Assembly (NCBI RefSeq): GCF_900187135.1
Contig: NZ_LT906443.1
Location: forward strand, 1,798,001 to 1,862,000
Direction of reading: 5' to 3'
From: Corynebacterium ulcerans
Lineage (GTDB): Bacteria; Actinomycetota; Actinomycetes; Mycobacteriales; Mycobacteriaceae
Length of the DNA: 64,000 nucleotides
Shown here: piece by piece, positions 1 through 8,978 of the stretch
Position numbering within the stretch: the stretch's first letter is position 1
How the letters are laid out: each line of letters starts with the position of its first letter
Translations under genes and position numbers: made by a program
The notes under the pieces: model-generated
The model's input: only the letters and a program-made list of their open reading frames with translations
Told to the model about the DNA's origin: nothing
The model's database searches: none

Positions 1-238
1 ACATCTACCGGAAATAATGTGGCACTAGCTGCTTTGATTACGCTCGGTAGGGGCGGGAGCGGGCGGCGACAGTCGGTGTGTGTATACGTTTGATTGGATT
101 TTGGTTGAACCTATTTATTCAATTGAAAAGTGCAATGAAAATAGGTGAAAAACCGTTTTGGCTGGAATCACAGGGAAAAAGCGTGACAATCACGGGACGC
201 TAATGTATGCGCGAGCTTCTTGGTGGTTGGGTAAGGGG
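1..238. other. Left-edge non-coding stretch
   Basis: No gene can be supported here. Plus-strand frame 1 is open from the edge to a TGA at 91-93 and could be the last 30 codons of a gene cut by the window, but nothing in it is recognisable. The segment around 85-160 is AT-rich. A weak inverted repeat (ACCTATTT/AAATAGGT, about 112-150) could end transcription of the minus-strand methyltransferase gene next door. Confidence 0.3.
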
Positions 239-1066
239 TTAGCACTGCCCTGGATCTACAAGAGACCACGGGACGGTTATGAGGTTGTCGCGTACTGGAC
301 GTCGAATCGGCATCATGGGGATACCCTGTTCTATGAGGGAAGCGCGGGCAGCTCTCCAACGTACGCGGGGGCCATAGGCTGCCCAGGGGGCATTGTGGTT
401 CCAGGCGGCGTCGGCAAGCGAAAGTAGCCGGTGAATCTTCTCGCCGGGAACGTTTCGGTGGATAAGTGCTTTGGGGAGCCGCTCAGCGATGTCAGAGGGG
501 CGTTCTATGTCGAAAGGATCCCACGCAAGAGTGAGTGATAGTGGGCCTGAGCTGTCGAGTAATACCCATGTTGAGCGTCGTCCGAGTTCGTCGCATGTGC
601 CCTCGATGAAGAATCCTCCGGGTTGGAGGCGTGAGGTCACCATAGTCCACGCATCGTGCACTTGGTCTACGTCATACTGGCGTAAGACATTGAAAGCTCG
701 CACGATCGTGGGTTGGTAACCCGCTAGTTCAAAACCACCCAGTTCAAAGGTAACTCCATCACGTGGCGGTAAAACCCGTTCCGGGTCAATTTCTAGCCCT
801 GTGACCTGGATATTAGGACGTATTGTGCGCAACCAACGGGCCCACTCTACGGTGGTGGTAAAACTAGCTCCATAGCCCACGTCCAAGGCCAATGGTGTTT
901 GGGATCTACGCAGTGCCGCGCTGATGTCTGGATGGTGAGTCATCCACCTATCGCATCTGCGGAGACGGTTAAAACCCGTCGTCCCACGAGTGATCACGCC
1001 GACAGGACGCGACAAAGGCCGACCGTGCCCAAAAGACGTTCGGAGATTGTGGGCATGGTCGGCCAT
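239..1066 (-). CDS. Class I SAM-dependent methyltransferase-like protein
   Basis: The 275-residue product carries a glycine-rich nucleotide-binding motif LDVGYGA at residues 61-67, followed by an acidic residue about 30 positions later (GLEIDPER), the usual layout of the SAM pocket in Rossmann-fold methyltransferases. Apart from that the sequence is divergent and the substrate cannot be predicted. It lies downstream of the DUF2505 gene on the same strand, with 23 bp between them, so the two are probably co-transcribed. The start at 1066 is the first ATG in the frame. The cell-wall gene murB lies beyond the DUF2505 gene, but no functional link is shown. Confidence 0.75.
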   Translation of the reverse strand: MADHAHNLRTSFGHGRPLSRPVGVITRGTTGFNRLRRCDRWMTHHPDISAALRRSQTPLALDVGYGASFTTTVEWARWLRTIRPNIQVTGLEIDPERVLPPRDGVTFELGGFELAGYQPTIVRAFNVLRQYDVDQVHDAWTMVTSRLQPGGFFIEGTCDELGRRSTWVLLDSSGPLSLTLAWDPFDIERPSDIAERLPKALIHRNVPGEKIHRLLSLADAAWNHNAPWAAYGPRVRWRAARASLIEQGIPMMPIRRPVRDNLITVPWSLVDPGQC

Positions 1067-1089
1067 TGGTCAAATGTTAAAAAATCGAG

Positions 1090-1593
1090 TTAGAGGTTCT
1101 CGGAGATCCACTGTGCGGTGAGGTTGCCTTCATTCTGGAAGAGCTCGCCGAGAGCCTCGCCAACCTTGGGCTCGATGGCTGCGCCCATGAACGGGATGTT
1201 CACGGTGACCTCGTTTGCATAGGACAGGGTGGTGGATTGTCCAGCGCCTGTCAGGGCAATCTCGCCTTTGAAATCTACGGGGGTGCCTTTTACGTCAGCG
1301 GTGTAGCTGATGGGGGCGGTATCACCGTTGAGGCCGCCGACAGTTACTACACGCTTAACCTTCAATGCTTGGCTGATCATTGCACGAACAGCTTCGGGGA
1401 GGACCTCAAGGGGGAGGACCTCAAAAAGCGTTACTACAGCGCCGCCATTGGCGTCTGCGAACTCGTGAACCTGGCCCGGCTCGGGGCTCAGGTTTTCCAC
1501 GACGAACGCCCAATAATCGGGGTTGGTCAGGGCTGCATGCACCTTTTCAGCTGGCTGATTGATGGTGACAGTGTTCTCGCTACGCGTTGTCAT
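1090..1593 (-). CDS. DUF2505 domain-containing protein
   Basis: This 167-residue protein matches the actinobacterial DUF2505 family, which has a START/polyketide-cyclase-like fold (N-terminal pattern with NQPAEKVHAALTNPDYW). Proteins of that fold bind hydrophobic ligands, but no function has been assigned to this family that I know of. No signal peptide or membrane segment is visible. It is divergent from murB, and the two start codons are only 23 bp apart. A -10-like TAGTCT (plus-strand 1600-1605) ends 6 nt before the ATG with no ribosome binding site between, so the transcript is probably leaderless. Confidence 0.8.
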   Translation of the reverse strand: MTTRSENTVTINQPAEKVHAALTNPDYWAFVVENLSPEPGQVHEFADANGGAVVTLFEVLPLEVLPEAVRAMISQALKVKRVVTVGGLNGDTAPISYTADVKGTPVDFKGEIALTGAGQSTTLSYANEVTVNIPFMGAAIEPKVGEALGELFQNEGNLTAQWISENL

Positions 1594-1599
1594 GCGTAC

Positions 1600-1609
1600 A
1601 GACTACCCT
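1600..1609. promoter_or_regulatory. Overlapping divergent -10 boxes, DUF2505 and murB
   Basis: TACCCT at 1604-1609 on the plus strand lies 7 nt before the murB GTG (1617). TAGTCT on the minus strand (complement of 1600-1605) lies 6 nt before the DUF2505 ATG (1593). The two boxes overlap by two bases. Neither gene has a separable Shine-Dalgarno sequence, so both transcripts would start at or next to the start codon. This is inferred from spacing; no transcription start is measured. Confidence 0.5.
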
Positions 1610-1616
1610 TAAAGGG

Positions 1617-2756
1617 GTGACGGATACATCGCTGACCCAAACATTCGCCGAAATTCGCCCCGAGATCGAGCGTCATGCCGATACTCGTGTCGAGTCTCTT
1701 TCCTTCTCCGAACTGACTACTCTCCATCTCGGTGGCACACCTATCGCCGCTGTTCGTTGCGGCTCGCGTGAGTCTGTGGCGCACGTGGTGAAGCTTCTCG
1801 ACGCCCACCGTATCCCACTGCTTGTTGTGGGTGGGGGATCCAATCTTGTGATCGCTGACGGCGATATTCCAGTCGTTGCTGTGATCGTAGAATGCGAAGA
1901 AATTTCAGCAGACATGCATACTGGACGTCTTGTGGCAGACGCCGGTGCAGTGTGGGACGACGTCGTCGCGTTTGCCGTCGACGCAGGACTCGGGGGCATC
2001 GAGTGTCTTTCCGGGATACCCGGCTCTGCGGGGGCGACCCCTGTACAAAACGTTGGAGCGTATGGGGCGGAGATCGCGGACGTTTTGGTGAGCGTCGAGC
2101 TTTTGGATCGTACTACTGGTGAGATTTCTGAAGTCCCGGCTGCGGACTTAGAGCTGGCGTATAGATATTCCAACTTGAAGTTCACTGGTAGGGCCGTAGT
2201 GCTAGGTATTACGCTGCAGCTCTCCCCAGACGGGCTTTCTGCGCCACTGCGATTTGGGGAATTAGCACGCATGTTAGGCGTAGAGGCCCCTGGTGTGGAA
2301 GAAACCCGCTGGAATATCCGGGAAGTGAGAGAAGCTGTCCTGCAGCTGCGTCGGAGTAAGGGAATGGTCTATGACCCAGCTGACCACGACACGTGGTCTG
2401 CCGGATCGTTTTTTACCAATCCGATTATTAGCGATGCTCTCTTGGAAACAGTGCGGGTGCGAGTGGCGGAAGTCTGCGAATCAGAGGAAGCTGCCGCCAT
2501 GCCGTGCTACGCGATGGGTCCCGGTGCATGGAAGCTTTCTGCAGCCTGGCTGATAGATAGGGCTGGATATAAGAAGGGCTATCCCGAAGGCGCGCCGGCT
2601 CGCCTTTCCACTAAACACACCTTGGCCCTGACTAACCGGGGTAACGCGACCACAACAGATCTGGTGGCGTTGGCACACGATATTCGTGATGGAGTCCACG
2701 AAACTTTTGGAGTAGCTCTGGAGCCTGAGCCGGTGTGGATCGGTGTCGAATTTTAG
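1617..2756 (+). CDS. murB: UDP-N-acetylmuramate dehydrogenase MurB
   Basis: MurB reduces UDP-GlcNAc-enolpyruvate to UDP-N-acetylmuramic acid with NADPH and FAD in the cytoplasmic stage of peptidoglycan synthesis. The product (379 aa from GTG 1617) has the FAD-binding motif VVGGGSNLVI near residue 70, the GIECLSGIPGSAGATPVQNVGAYG segment around residue 120-145, the SAGSFFTNP catalytic-serine region, and a C-terminal ending with the conserved glutamate region EPEPVWIG. The frame is open further upstream, but GTG 1617 fits the promoter and the family start. Rv0482 holds the same neighbourhood in M. tuberculosis. Confidence 0.95.
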   Translation: MTDTSLTQTFAEIRPEIERHADTRVESLSFSELTTLHLGGTPIAAVRCGSRESVAHVVKLLDAHRIPLLVVGGGSNLVIADGDIPVVAVIVECEEISADMHTGRLVADAGAVWDDVVAFAVDAGLGGIECLSGIPGSAGATPVQNVGAYGAEIADVLVSVELLDRTTGEISEVPAADLELAYRYSNLKFTGRAVVLGITLQLSPDGLSAPLRFGELARMLGVEAPGVEETRWNIREVREAVLQLRRSKGMVYDPADHDTWSAGSFFTNPIISDALLETVRVRVAEVCESEEAAAMPCYAMGPGAWKLSAAWLIDRAGYKKGYPEGAPARLSTKHTLALTNRGNATTTDLVALAHDIRDGVHETFGVALEPEPVWIGVEF

Positions 2757-2785
2757 TCCGAATGTGTATGAGACATTAAGCAAAA

Positions 2786-2855
2786 CCCTGCATTTCCATA
2801 GACGTTAGGGGTTCTAGCGGGCGTTAGAGCGCGCTTTGTCTATGGAAATGCAGGG
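2786..2855. terminator. 18-bp perfect inverted repeat between murB and fadD
   Basis: Arms at 2786-2803 and 2838-2855 (CCCTGCATTTCCATAGAC and its complement) are perfectly complementary over 18 bp and enclose a 34-nt GC-rich spacer. The element sits between two convergent genes. On the minus strand the stem is followed by TTTTG, so it can act as a terminator for fadD; on the plus strand there is no T run. The long loop is unusual for an intrinsic terminator. Confidence 0.6.
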
Positions 2856-2877
2856 CTGGTTCAGAAGAGTTGCCGCG

Positions 2878-4584
2878 TTACTTCTTGAGCTTCTGGATCA
2901 GTTCTGTTTGAACCTCACGGCGACGGATCTTTCCAAGCTGATCTTTGGCAAGCTCCTCAAAGTGATAGAAGGTGCGCGGGACTTTGTAGCGAGTGAGATT
3001 CTCTCGGCAATAATCTTTGAGCCCCTCGGGATCAAGTGCGGCGCCTTCATTGAGAGTGATCGCGGCGACAACTGACTCAGATCCATCACCGCGAGGGAGG
3101 CCGACGACGGCAGCTTCTAAGACGTCTGGGTGTTGGCGCAGAACATCTTCTACCTCTACCGGATAAACATTGAAGCCTCCGGTGATGATTACTTCCTTAA
3201 TCCGGGCAACGAGTTTGATAAAACCGTCTTCTTCCATGATTCCAACGTCGCCTGTGCGGTACCAATCATTATGGAAGCTACGTGCGGTGGCTTCAGGCTG
3301 ATTGAGGTAGCCGGCAAATACTTGAGGGCCTCGAACGAGGACTTCGCCTTCTTGTCCGTCTGGCATCGTCTCGTCGAGATTCTCGGGATTAGCGATGCGG
3401 ACCTCAGTGTCAGGGAAAGGAATGCCTACATAACCAGGGCGTCGATCAGTAGTCATTGGGTTGCCCACGATAATGGGAGAGGTTTCCGTAAGCCCATAGC
3501 CTTCGACGAGGAGTCCTCCTGTGAGAGCTTCCCAGTGTGTAACTGTGTCTACTGGCAGCGTGGAAGCGCCTGAGAAAGAATTACGGATTCCGGAAATAGA
3601 GATTCCGTCTTTCTCTGCGGCTTCGACGATCTTTTGATACAGAGTGGGGACGCCAGGGACCCAGGTGGGGGTCTCTTTCTTCATGATCTGCATGATCAAT
3701 GGAATTTGAGGAGCTGGTAGCAAAACCATTTCTCCGCCAATGTAGATCGCTAGGTTGAGAACGATGGTGACGCCGTATGCATGGAACATGGGGATGGCTC
3801 CGAGGAGTCGCTCATCTTGGTCGCCAAGTCCTTGGATCCAGGCTTTTCCTTGCAGGAGATTAGCAAAGAGTCCGCCGTGGGTAAGTTGGGCGCCCTTGGG
3901 TGCTCCTGTAGTGCCCGAGGTGTACAGGATGAGCGCTACGGAATCTTTGGTGACTTCGGGGCAAGAGACAATGTCTTCGCCCTGGCCGCCGAGCGCATTA
4001 CCGGTGAGGATCTGCCAGGGAATGGTGTTAGGTGCCGGCGCGGTAAGAGCATCGCGCTTTTTCATCAGAGCAGGGATAGGGAGCTTGAGTGCATATTTTT
4101 GCAGTGGCGGCATCGCGTCGATCATATTGACTGACACGATGGTTTCCAGCGGGGTGGTGCGTCGTAGTTTTTCCAGAGTAGATGCAGCTTTATCCCACAC
4201 GATAGCTACGCGAGCGCCATGGTCGGTGAATGGTGCTTCCAGCTCATGTGCTGTGTAAAGAGGGTTGTGCTCGACGACGGTCGCCCCAAGCTTGAGCACC
4301 GCATAGTAGGCAGCGACATGCTGAGGGCAGTTGGGAAGGCAAATGGCCACTCGGTCGCCTGCGCGGACGCCGAGTGCGCGGAGTCCAGCAGCTGCACTGC
4401 GTACTTGCTTATCCAACTCCGCGTAGCTCTGGCGCTTACCAAAGAAGTAAGTGGCAGGTTTGTCGGCATTGATGGCTAGGTTGTTGTCATAAATATCAAG
4501 GAGGGTGGTGTCTCCATAATCAAGACTGTGGGGTGTCCAGCTGGGGTAGTACTGTAGCCACGCTTTGGTCTCAAATGCTGACAT
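2878..4584 (-). CDS. fadD: Long-chain fatty acid--CoA ligase
   Basis: This is an AMP-forming acyl-CoA synthetase of 568 aa, the usual size of bacterial FadD. The P-loop-like motif YTSGTTGAPKG lies at residues 221-231, the GYGLTETSP adenylate-binding motif in the middle third, and the YRTGDVG and GGFNVYP(V)EVE motifs near the C-terminus, with a late KIRRRE catalytic lysine region. It activates free fatty acids for beta-oxidation or lipid synthesis. A good ribosome binding site (GAAGGGA) precedes ATG 4584. It is convergent with murB across a long inverted repeat. The exact acyl-chain preference and paralogue number cannot be read from the sequence. Confidence 0.9.
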   Translation of the reverse strand: MSAFETKAWLQYYPSWTPHSLDYGDTTLLDIYDNNLAINADKPATYFFGKRQSYAELDKQVRSAAAGLRALGVRAGDRVAICLPNCPQHVAAYYAVLKLGATVVEHNPLYTAHELEAPFTDHGARVAIVWDKAASTLEKLRRTTPLETIVSVNMIDAMPPLQKYALKLPIPALMKKRDALTAPAPNTIPWQILTGNALGGQGEDIVSCPEVTKDSVALILYTSGTTGAPKGAQLTHGGLFANLLQGKAWIQGLGDQDERLLGAIPMFHAYGVTIVLNLAIYIGGEMVLLPAPQIPLIMQIMKKETPTWVPGVPTLYQKIVEAAEKDGISISGIRNSFSGASTLPVDTVTHWEALTGGLLVEGYGLTETSPIIVGNPMTTDRRPGYVGIPFPDTEVRIANPENLDETMPDGQEGEVLVRGPQVFAGYLNQPEATARSFHNDWYRTGDVGIMEEDGFIKLVARIKEVIITGGFNVYPVEVEDVLRQHPDVLEAAVVGLPRGDGSESVVAAITLNEGAALDPEGLKDYCRENLTRYKVPRTFYHFEELAKDQLGKIRRREVQTELIQKLKK

Positions 4585-4890
4585 GATGTCCCTTCAAAGT
4601 TGGATGAACTTTACGCACCGGTAAGTTTTAATACGAGCATACCCTCATGTTTGAACGCCGGGGGAATCTATACGCTGGTGGTTTTGGAACGTTATGGATT
4701 TGTGAGGGGACGCGGCAGCGCGAGATAGCGTGGAAACCGAAAAGGGATGAGGCCTAAGGGCTAAGCCATCAGCTAAGGGCATTAACTGGTGAGGATAAGG
4801 CGGGAATGGTTACTGCGGCTGTCATGAATTCACCGACGGTGCACAGGGGTACCACAACGCTGAGACCATTCTCCTCTTAGAATGATTCTT
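4585..4890. other. Divergent intergenic region fadD/mshA
   Basis: This 306-bp gap separates two divergent genes. The left end holds the fadD ribosome binding site and presumably its promoter; the right end holds a -10-like box for mshA. No open frame with coding character, repeat or convincing operator was seen in the middle. Confidence 0.5.
4878..4883 (+). promoter_or_regulatory. -10-like box for leaderless mshA
   Basis: TAGAAT at 4878-4883 lies 7 nt before ATG 4891, and no Shine-Dalgarno sequence precedes that ATG. Transcription starting 7-8 nt downstream would begin at the start codon, which favours ATG 4891 over the in-frame ATG 4882, since the box overlaps the latter. Confidence 0.5.
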
Positions 4891-6153
4891 ATGCGCATAG
4901 CCATGATTTCGATGCACACATCACCGCTGCAGCAGCCGGGTAGCGGCGATGCCGGTGGAATGAACGTTTATGTTTTGTCGATAGCGCGGGAGCTGGCGCG
5001 TCGTGGGCTAGACGTGGACGTTTTTACACGGGCGACACGCCTCGGTCACGGAGAGATCGTCGACGTAGAGCCAGGCCTTCGGGTTATTAATATCGTGGCG
5101 GGACCTTATGAAGGGTTGTCTAAAGAGGAGCTGCCTACTCAGCTGGCAGCATTCGCAGGCGGAATAGTGCAGTTTGTAAAGTGCAATGCGCTGACTTATG
5201 ACGTAGTGCATAGTCATTATTGGCTGTCTGGCCAGGTGGGGTGGCTGCTGCGCGATCTCTGGGAGATTCCGCTGGTCCATACTGCTCATACGCTGGCGGC
5301 TGTGAAAAATTTCCATAGCTCGACTTCTGATATGCGTGAGTCGGAAGCTCGCCGGATTTGTGAACAACAACTGGTGGATAATGCGGATATTTTAGTGGTG
5401 AACACTCCGGAAGAAACCAGCGACCTTGTTCGTCATTATGATGCACTGCCGGACAAGGTGGCGGTGATCGCGCCGGGCACGGATATTTCCCTTTTCACGC
5501 CGGGTACGCAGCGCAATACGGAGGTGTCTCGACGGTGCCTGGGAATTCCTTTGCATATCAAGGTCATTGCTTTTGTGGGAAGGCTGCAGGAGTTTAAAGG
5601 CCCACAAGTGTTGCTTGCTGCTGTGGCTGAGCTGATACGCCGCGATCCTGATCGTGAACTTCGAGTTATTTTTTGTGGTGGCCCATCTGGCGCTGCAGCG
5701 ACCGTTGAGCATTACATCGAATTAAGCCGGCGTTTGGGGCTAGGTAAACGAGTGAGGTTCCTTGACCCGCGTCCGCCGGAAGAACTGGTTTCTATCTATC
5801 AAGCAGCGGATATTGTTGCGGTGCCCTCTTATAACGAGTCGTTTGGTCTTGTTGCTATGGAGGCTCAGGCGAGCGGAACACCAGTGATTGCGGCTCGGGT
5901 AGGTGGTCTACCCATTGCAGTGTCCGATGGGGAGACTGGGTTGCTTGTCGACGGTCACGCGCCGGAAATCTGGGCTGACGCACTGGCGCAGCTGCTTGAC
6001 GACGATGCGCTGCGGATCCAGATGGGAGCGGAAGCGGTTCGCCATGCTGCGAACTTTACGTGGGCTGCCTCTGCAGAGAAGCTAGAGGAAGTCTATGAGA
6101 CTGCGCTCAATATTGATGTTGACGAATGTAAAGAGCGTCATGCTGAGGGGTAA
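4891..6153 (+). CDS. mshA: D-inositol-3-phosphate glycosyltransferase MshA
   Basis: MshA transfers GlcNAc from UDP-GlcNAc to 1L-myo-inositol 3-phosphate, the first step of mycothiol synthesis, the main low-molecular-weight thiol of actinobacteria. The 420-aa product is a GT-B fold, family GT4 enzyme. The N-terminus [20 protein letters not shown] and the following GGMN are nearly invariant in the family, and the C-terminal half has the donor-site EX7E region ([15 protein letters not shown]). An upstream in-frame ATG at 4882 would add three residues; 4891 is chosen from family alignment and the promoter. It is followed by gpmA, as in mycobacteria (Rv0486-Rv0489). Confidence 0.95.
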   Translation: MRIAMISMHTSPLQQPGSGDAGGMNVYVLSIARELARRGLDVDVFTRATRLGHGEIVDVEPGLRVINIVAGPYEGLSKEELPTQLAAFAGGIVQFVKCNALTYDVVHSHYWLSGQVGWLLRDLWEIPLVHTAHTLAAVKNFHSSTSDMRESEARRICEQQLVDNADILVVNTPEETSDLVRHYDALPDKVAVIAPGTDISLFTPGTQRNTEVSRRCLGIPLHIKVIAFVGRLQEFKGPQVLLAAVAELIRRDPDRELRVIFCGGPSGAAATVEHYIELSRRLGLGKRVRFLDPRPPEELVSIYQAADIVAVPSYNESFGLVAMEAQASGTPVIAARVGGLPIAVSDGETGLLVDGHAPEIWADALAQLLDDDALRIQMGAEAVRHAANFTWAASAEKLEEVYETALNIDVDECKERHAEG

Positions 6154-6249
6154 TGGGTCAGGATTCTTTGGGTAGACGCTGCCGCCCCACTAAAGTCCGG
6201 TCGGGCATAAGTGTAAATAATCCCACATTTTAGTGTGATCGCTGCCAGG

Positions 6250-6261
6250 CGAAAATTTTCG
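6250..6261. promoter_or_regulatory. 12-bp palindrome upstream of gpmA
   Basis: CGAAAATTTTCG is a perfect 12-bp palindrome ending 15 bp before the gpmA ATG. It could be an operator or simply the AT-rich part of the promoter. No known regulator site was matched. Confidence 0.3.
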
Positions 6262-6276
6262 TGGCAAACTGAGCCT

Positions 6277-7023
6277 ATGACTATCGGAAAACTGATTCTT
6301 CTCCGTCACGGACAAAGCGAGTGGAACGCCTCCAACCAATTTACTGGTTGGGTGGACGTTAACCTCACCGAGCAAGGCGAGGCCGAGGCCAAACGTGGCG
6401 GCGAGATGCTGAAGCAACAGGATGTCCTGCCAACTGTTGTGTACACATCACTTCTTCGTCGAGCAATCCGCACCGCCAACATCGCGCTTAACGCAGCAGA
6501 TCGCCATTGGATCCCTGTCGTGCGCGACTGGCGTCTCAACGAGCGTCACTATGGTGCGCTGCAGGGTCTGAACAAGGCTGAGACCAAGGATAAGTACGGC
6601 GCAGATCAGTTCATGGAATGGCGTCGTTCCTACGGAACTCCTCCTCCAGAGCTGGAAGATTCCAGCGAGTTCTCCCAGGCCAACGATCCTCGCTATGCCG
6701 ATCTTCCTCAGGTGCCACGCACAGAATGCCTGAAAGACGTCGTGGACCGTTTTGTTCCTTATTTTGAAGAGGAAATCCTGCCGCGGGCACAGAAGGGCGA
6801 GACTGTTCTTATTGCAGCGCATGGCAATTCTTTGCGTGCATTAGTCAAGCATCTTGACAATATCTCGGATGCAGATATTGCCGAGCTCAATATTCCTACT
6901 GGAATTCCGCTGGTATACGAGCTTGACCAGGACGGAAAGGTTCTTAACCCGGGTGGCACCTACCTTGATCCAGAGGCAGCGGCAGCAGGTGCTGCGGCAG
7001 TTGCTGCACAAGGCGGCAAATAA
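6277..7023 (+). CDS. gpmA: 2,3-bisphosphoglycerate-dependent phosphoglycerate mutase
   Basis: This glycolytic enzyme interconverts 3- and 2-phosphoglycerate. The 248-aa product has the phosphohistidine motif [10 protein letters not shown] with His11, the [13 protein letters not shown] segment, the [12 protein letters not shown] motif and the second catalytic histidine in [14 protein letters not shown], all typical of dPGM. It ends in an alanine-rich tail (about residues 232-248) that is not part of the catalytic core. ATG 6277 is chosen because homologues start at this MTIGKL-type sequence; the frame is open further upstream. A 12-bp palindrome lies 15 nt before the start. Confidence 0.95.
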   Translation: MTIGKLILLRHGQSEWNASNQFTGWVDVNLTEQGEAEAKRGGEMLKQQDVLPTVVYTSLLRRAIRTANIALNAADRHWIPVVRDWRLNERHYGALQGLNKAETKDKYGADQFMEWRRSYGTPPPELEDSSEFSQANDPRYADLPQVPRTECLKDVVDRFVPYFEEEILPRAQKGETVLIAAHGNSLRALVKHLDNISDADIAELNIPTGIPLVYELDQDGKVLNPGGTYLDPEAAAAGAAAVAAQGGK

Positions 7024-7043
7024 CAGGTTACGATGGTGAGCTA

Positions 7044-8282
7044 GTGAACGTTTTACTAGCTTTCGTATTGGGCGCGGCTCTTATGGGCCTCGCCCTACCC
7101 GCGTTTAAATGGGTGCAAGGACGGCCCGGGCGATACCATCGAACGCTCGCCGGCGCCCATGCCAACCAGGTGACTACGGTGGGGCAAATGCTGCACTTGG
7201 CTGTGCAGGGATCGCCCACGGGAGTCACTGTGGTGGATCGCACGGGCAGTGTTCTCTTGTCCAATGCGCGGGCTCATGACATGGGCATTGTGCATGAAAG
7301 AACCCTGAATCCTGATATTTGGGCGCTTTCCCAAGAGGTTTTTGAGGATCGGGATACCCACTCCCTGGAGTTGGCTATTGCAGATAGGCGTACGCGCATT
7401 ACGTCGGTACGGGCGATGGTGAAACCCCTCACTTTGGTGGATGACCGCTACGTGATCGTCTTTAGTACCGATGAATCAGAGAATCAGCGTATGGAGGCTG
7501 CACGGCGGGACTTTGTGGCCAATGTGTCTCACGAGCTGAAAACCCCGGTGGGGGGCATGGCTTTGCTAGCAGAGGCAATAACGCAAGGCTCAGATGATCA
7601 AGAGCAGGTTGAATACTTTGGTAAACGCCTACAAAAAGAGGCGCATCGGCTTGCAGACATGATTAATGAGCTGATCTCCTTGTCTAAGCTGCAGGGGGCG
7701 GAGGCCCTGCCTGATCTACAGCCAGTTGCGGTGGATGAGATCATCGATGAAGCCCTGAGCCGGAATCACCTCGCCGCCGAGAATGCGGGCATTGAGCTGA
7801 CGCGGGGGAAGAAGTGCGGCGTTGAAGTGATGGGGGATAGAAGCCTTTTGGTTACGGCAGTATCCAACCTCATCAGCAACGCTATTAATTATTCTCCGAA
7901 TGCGATGCCGGTATCAGTGACCACCAAAGTGCTTTTCGACGAGCTCGTGCTCATCCGCGTTATCGACAGCGGCATTGGTATCTCCCCAGAAAACCAAAGT
8001 CGAGTTTTTGAGCGATTCTTCCGAGTGGACAAAGCACGGTCGCGCTCTACCGGAGGAACCGGTTTGGGTCTGGCTATTGTGAAGCACGTTGCTGCTAATC
8101 ATGGAGGGGATGTAAAACTGTGGTCACGTCCCGGAACCGGCTCGACGTTTACCATTGACTTACCGATCTATCACCCCGAGGAACCTGCGTCTGCAGATTC
8201 CGTTGATACCGAATCGGATTCAGAATTATTGCTCCACCCCAGCGTGCCTCGTGGGGACTCTCGCCGAAAGGACAAGGCCTAA
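7044..8282 (+). CDS. senX3: Sensor histidine kinase SenX3
   Basis: This membrane-bound sensor is the partner of RegX3, which in mycobacteria controls the phosphate-starvation response. The 412-aa product has one clear hydrophobic N-terminal segment (residues 3-22), a PAS-like domain (about 45-140), the dimerisation/phosphoacceptor motif FVANVSHELKTP with His163, and an ATPase domain with N, G1 (DSGIGI), F (RFFRVDKARS) and G2 (GGTGLGLAI) boxes. The start is GTG 7044, 20 nt after the gpmA stop, so it may be co-transcribed with gpmA. It is separated from regX3 by no bases: its stop is followed directly by the regX3 ATG. Confidence 0.95.
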   Translation: MNVLLAFVLGAALMGLALPAFKWVQGRPGRYHRTLAGAHANQVTTVGQMLHLAVQGSPTGVTVVDRTGSVLLSNARAHDMGIVHERTLNPDIWALSQEVFEDRDTHSLELAIADRRTRITSVRAMVKPLTLVDDRYVIVFSTDESENQRMEAARRDFVANVSHELKTPVGGMALLAEAITQGSDDQEQVEYFGKRLQKEAHRLADMINELISLSKLQGAEALPDLQPVAVDEIIDEALSRNHLAAENAGIELTRGKKCGVEVMGDRSLLVTAVSNLISNAINYSPNAMPVSVTTKVLFDELVLIRVIDSGIGISPENQSRVFERFFRVDKARSRSTGGTGLGLAIVKHVAANHGGDVKLWSRPGTGSTFTIDLPIYHPEEPASADSVDTESDSELLLHPSVPRGDSRRKDKA

Positions 8283-8978
8283 ATGATTACTATTCTTCTG
8301 GTTGAAGATGAAGAGTCCCTTGCTGATCCGCTGGCGTTTTTATTACGCAAGGAGGGGTTTGAGGTGGTCGTCGCTGGCGACGGCCCTACAGCGCTAGTGG
8401 AATTTGAAAAGAACGACATCGACATCGTGCTGCTCGACCTCATGTTGCCTGGCATGTCTGGAACCGACGTGTGCAAGCGGTTGCGCAAGGTGTCGAGTGT
8501 CCCAGTGATTATGGTGACCGCTCGCGACTCTGAGATAGACAAGGTCGTGGGCCTGGAACTTGGCGCAGACGATTATGTGACTAAGCCTTATTCGGCGAGA
8601 GAACTTATTGCACGAATTCGCGCAGTGTTGCGACGCGGTGGCGAGCAACAAGTAGCAGAATATGAGGAAGACGGCGACGACATCCTCGGTGGTGACCGCG
8701 TACGCATGGACGTGGAACGCCACACGGTTACCGTGGCAGGAGAAAGCATTTCTATGCCACTGAAAGAATTTGACCTGTTGGAATATCTCATGCGTAACTC
8801 TGGGCGAGTCCTCACGAGGGGTCAGCTTATCGACCGCATCTGGGGCGCAGATTACGTGGGAGATACCAAGACACTGGACGTCCACGTTAAGCGCCTGCGC
8901 TCCAAGATTGAAGAAGAACCTTCTTCTCCTAAACATCTGGTTACAGTGCGGGGATTGGGCTACAAGTTTGAAGATTAG
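8283..8978 (+). CDS. regX3: Response regulator RegX3 (OmpR family)
   Basis: This is a two-domain transcription regulator of 231 aa. The receiver domain has the acidic pair EDE at 8-10, the phosphorylated Asp52 (LLDLMLPG) and Lys in VTKPYS; the C-terminal winged helix ends with the typical RGLGYKFE. It takes phosphate from SenX3. In M. tuberculosis and C. glutamicum relatives it governs phosphate-responsive genes, and the nearby ppx (exopolyphosphatase) fits that theme. The stop overlaps by 4 bp the end of the convergent cysteine-rich gene. Confidence 0.95.
   Translation: MITILLVEDEESLADPLAFLLRKEGFEVVVAGDGPTALVEFEKNDIDIVLLDLMLPGMSGTDVCKRLRKVSSVPVIMVTARDSEIDKVVGLELGADDYVTKPYSARELIARIRAVLRRGGEQQVAEYEEDGDDILGGDRVRMDVERHTVTVAGESISMPLKEFDLLEYLMRNSGRVLTRGQLIDRIWGADYVGDTKTLDVHVKRLRSKIEEEPSSPKHLVTVRGLGYKFED

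Noticed and set aside
1..93. Open plus-strand frame at the left edge
   Set aside because: It is only 30 codons, with no recognisable sequence; it may be the tail of a gene but is not supported.
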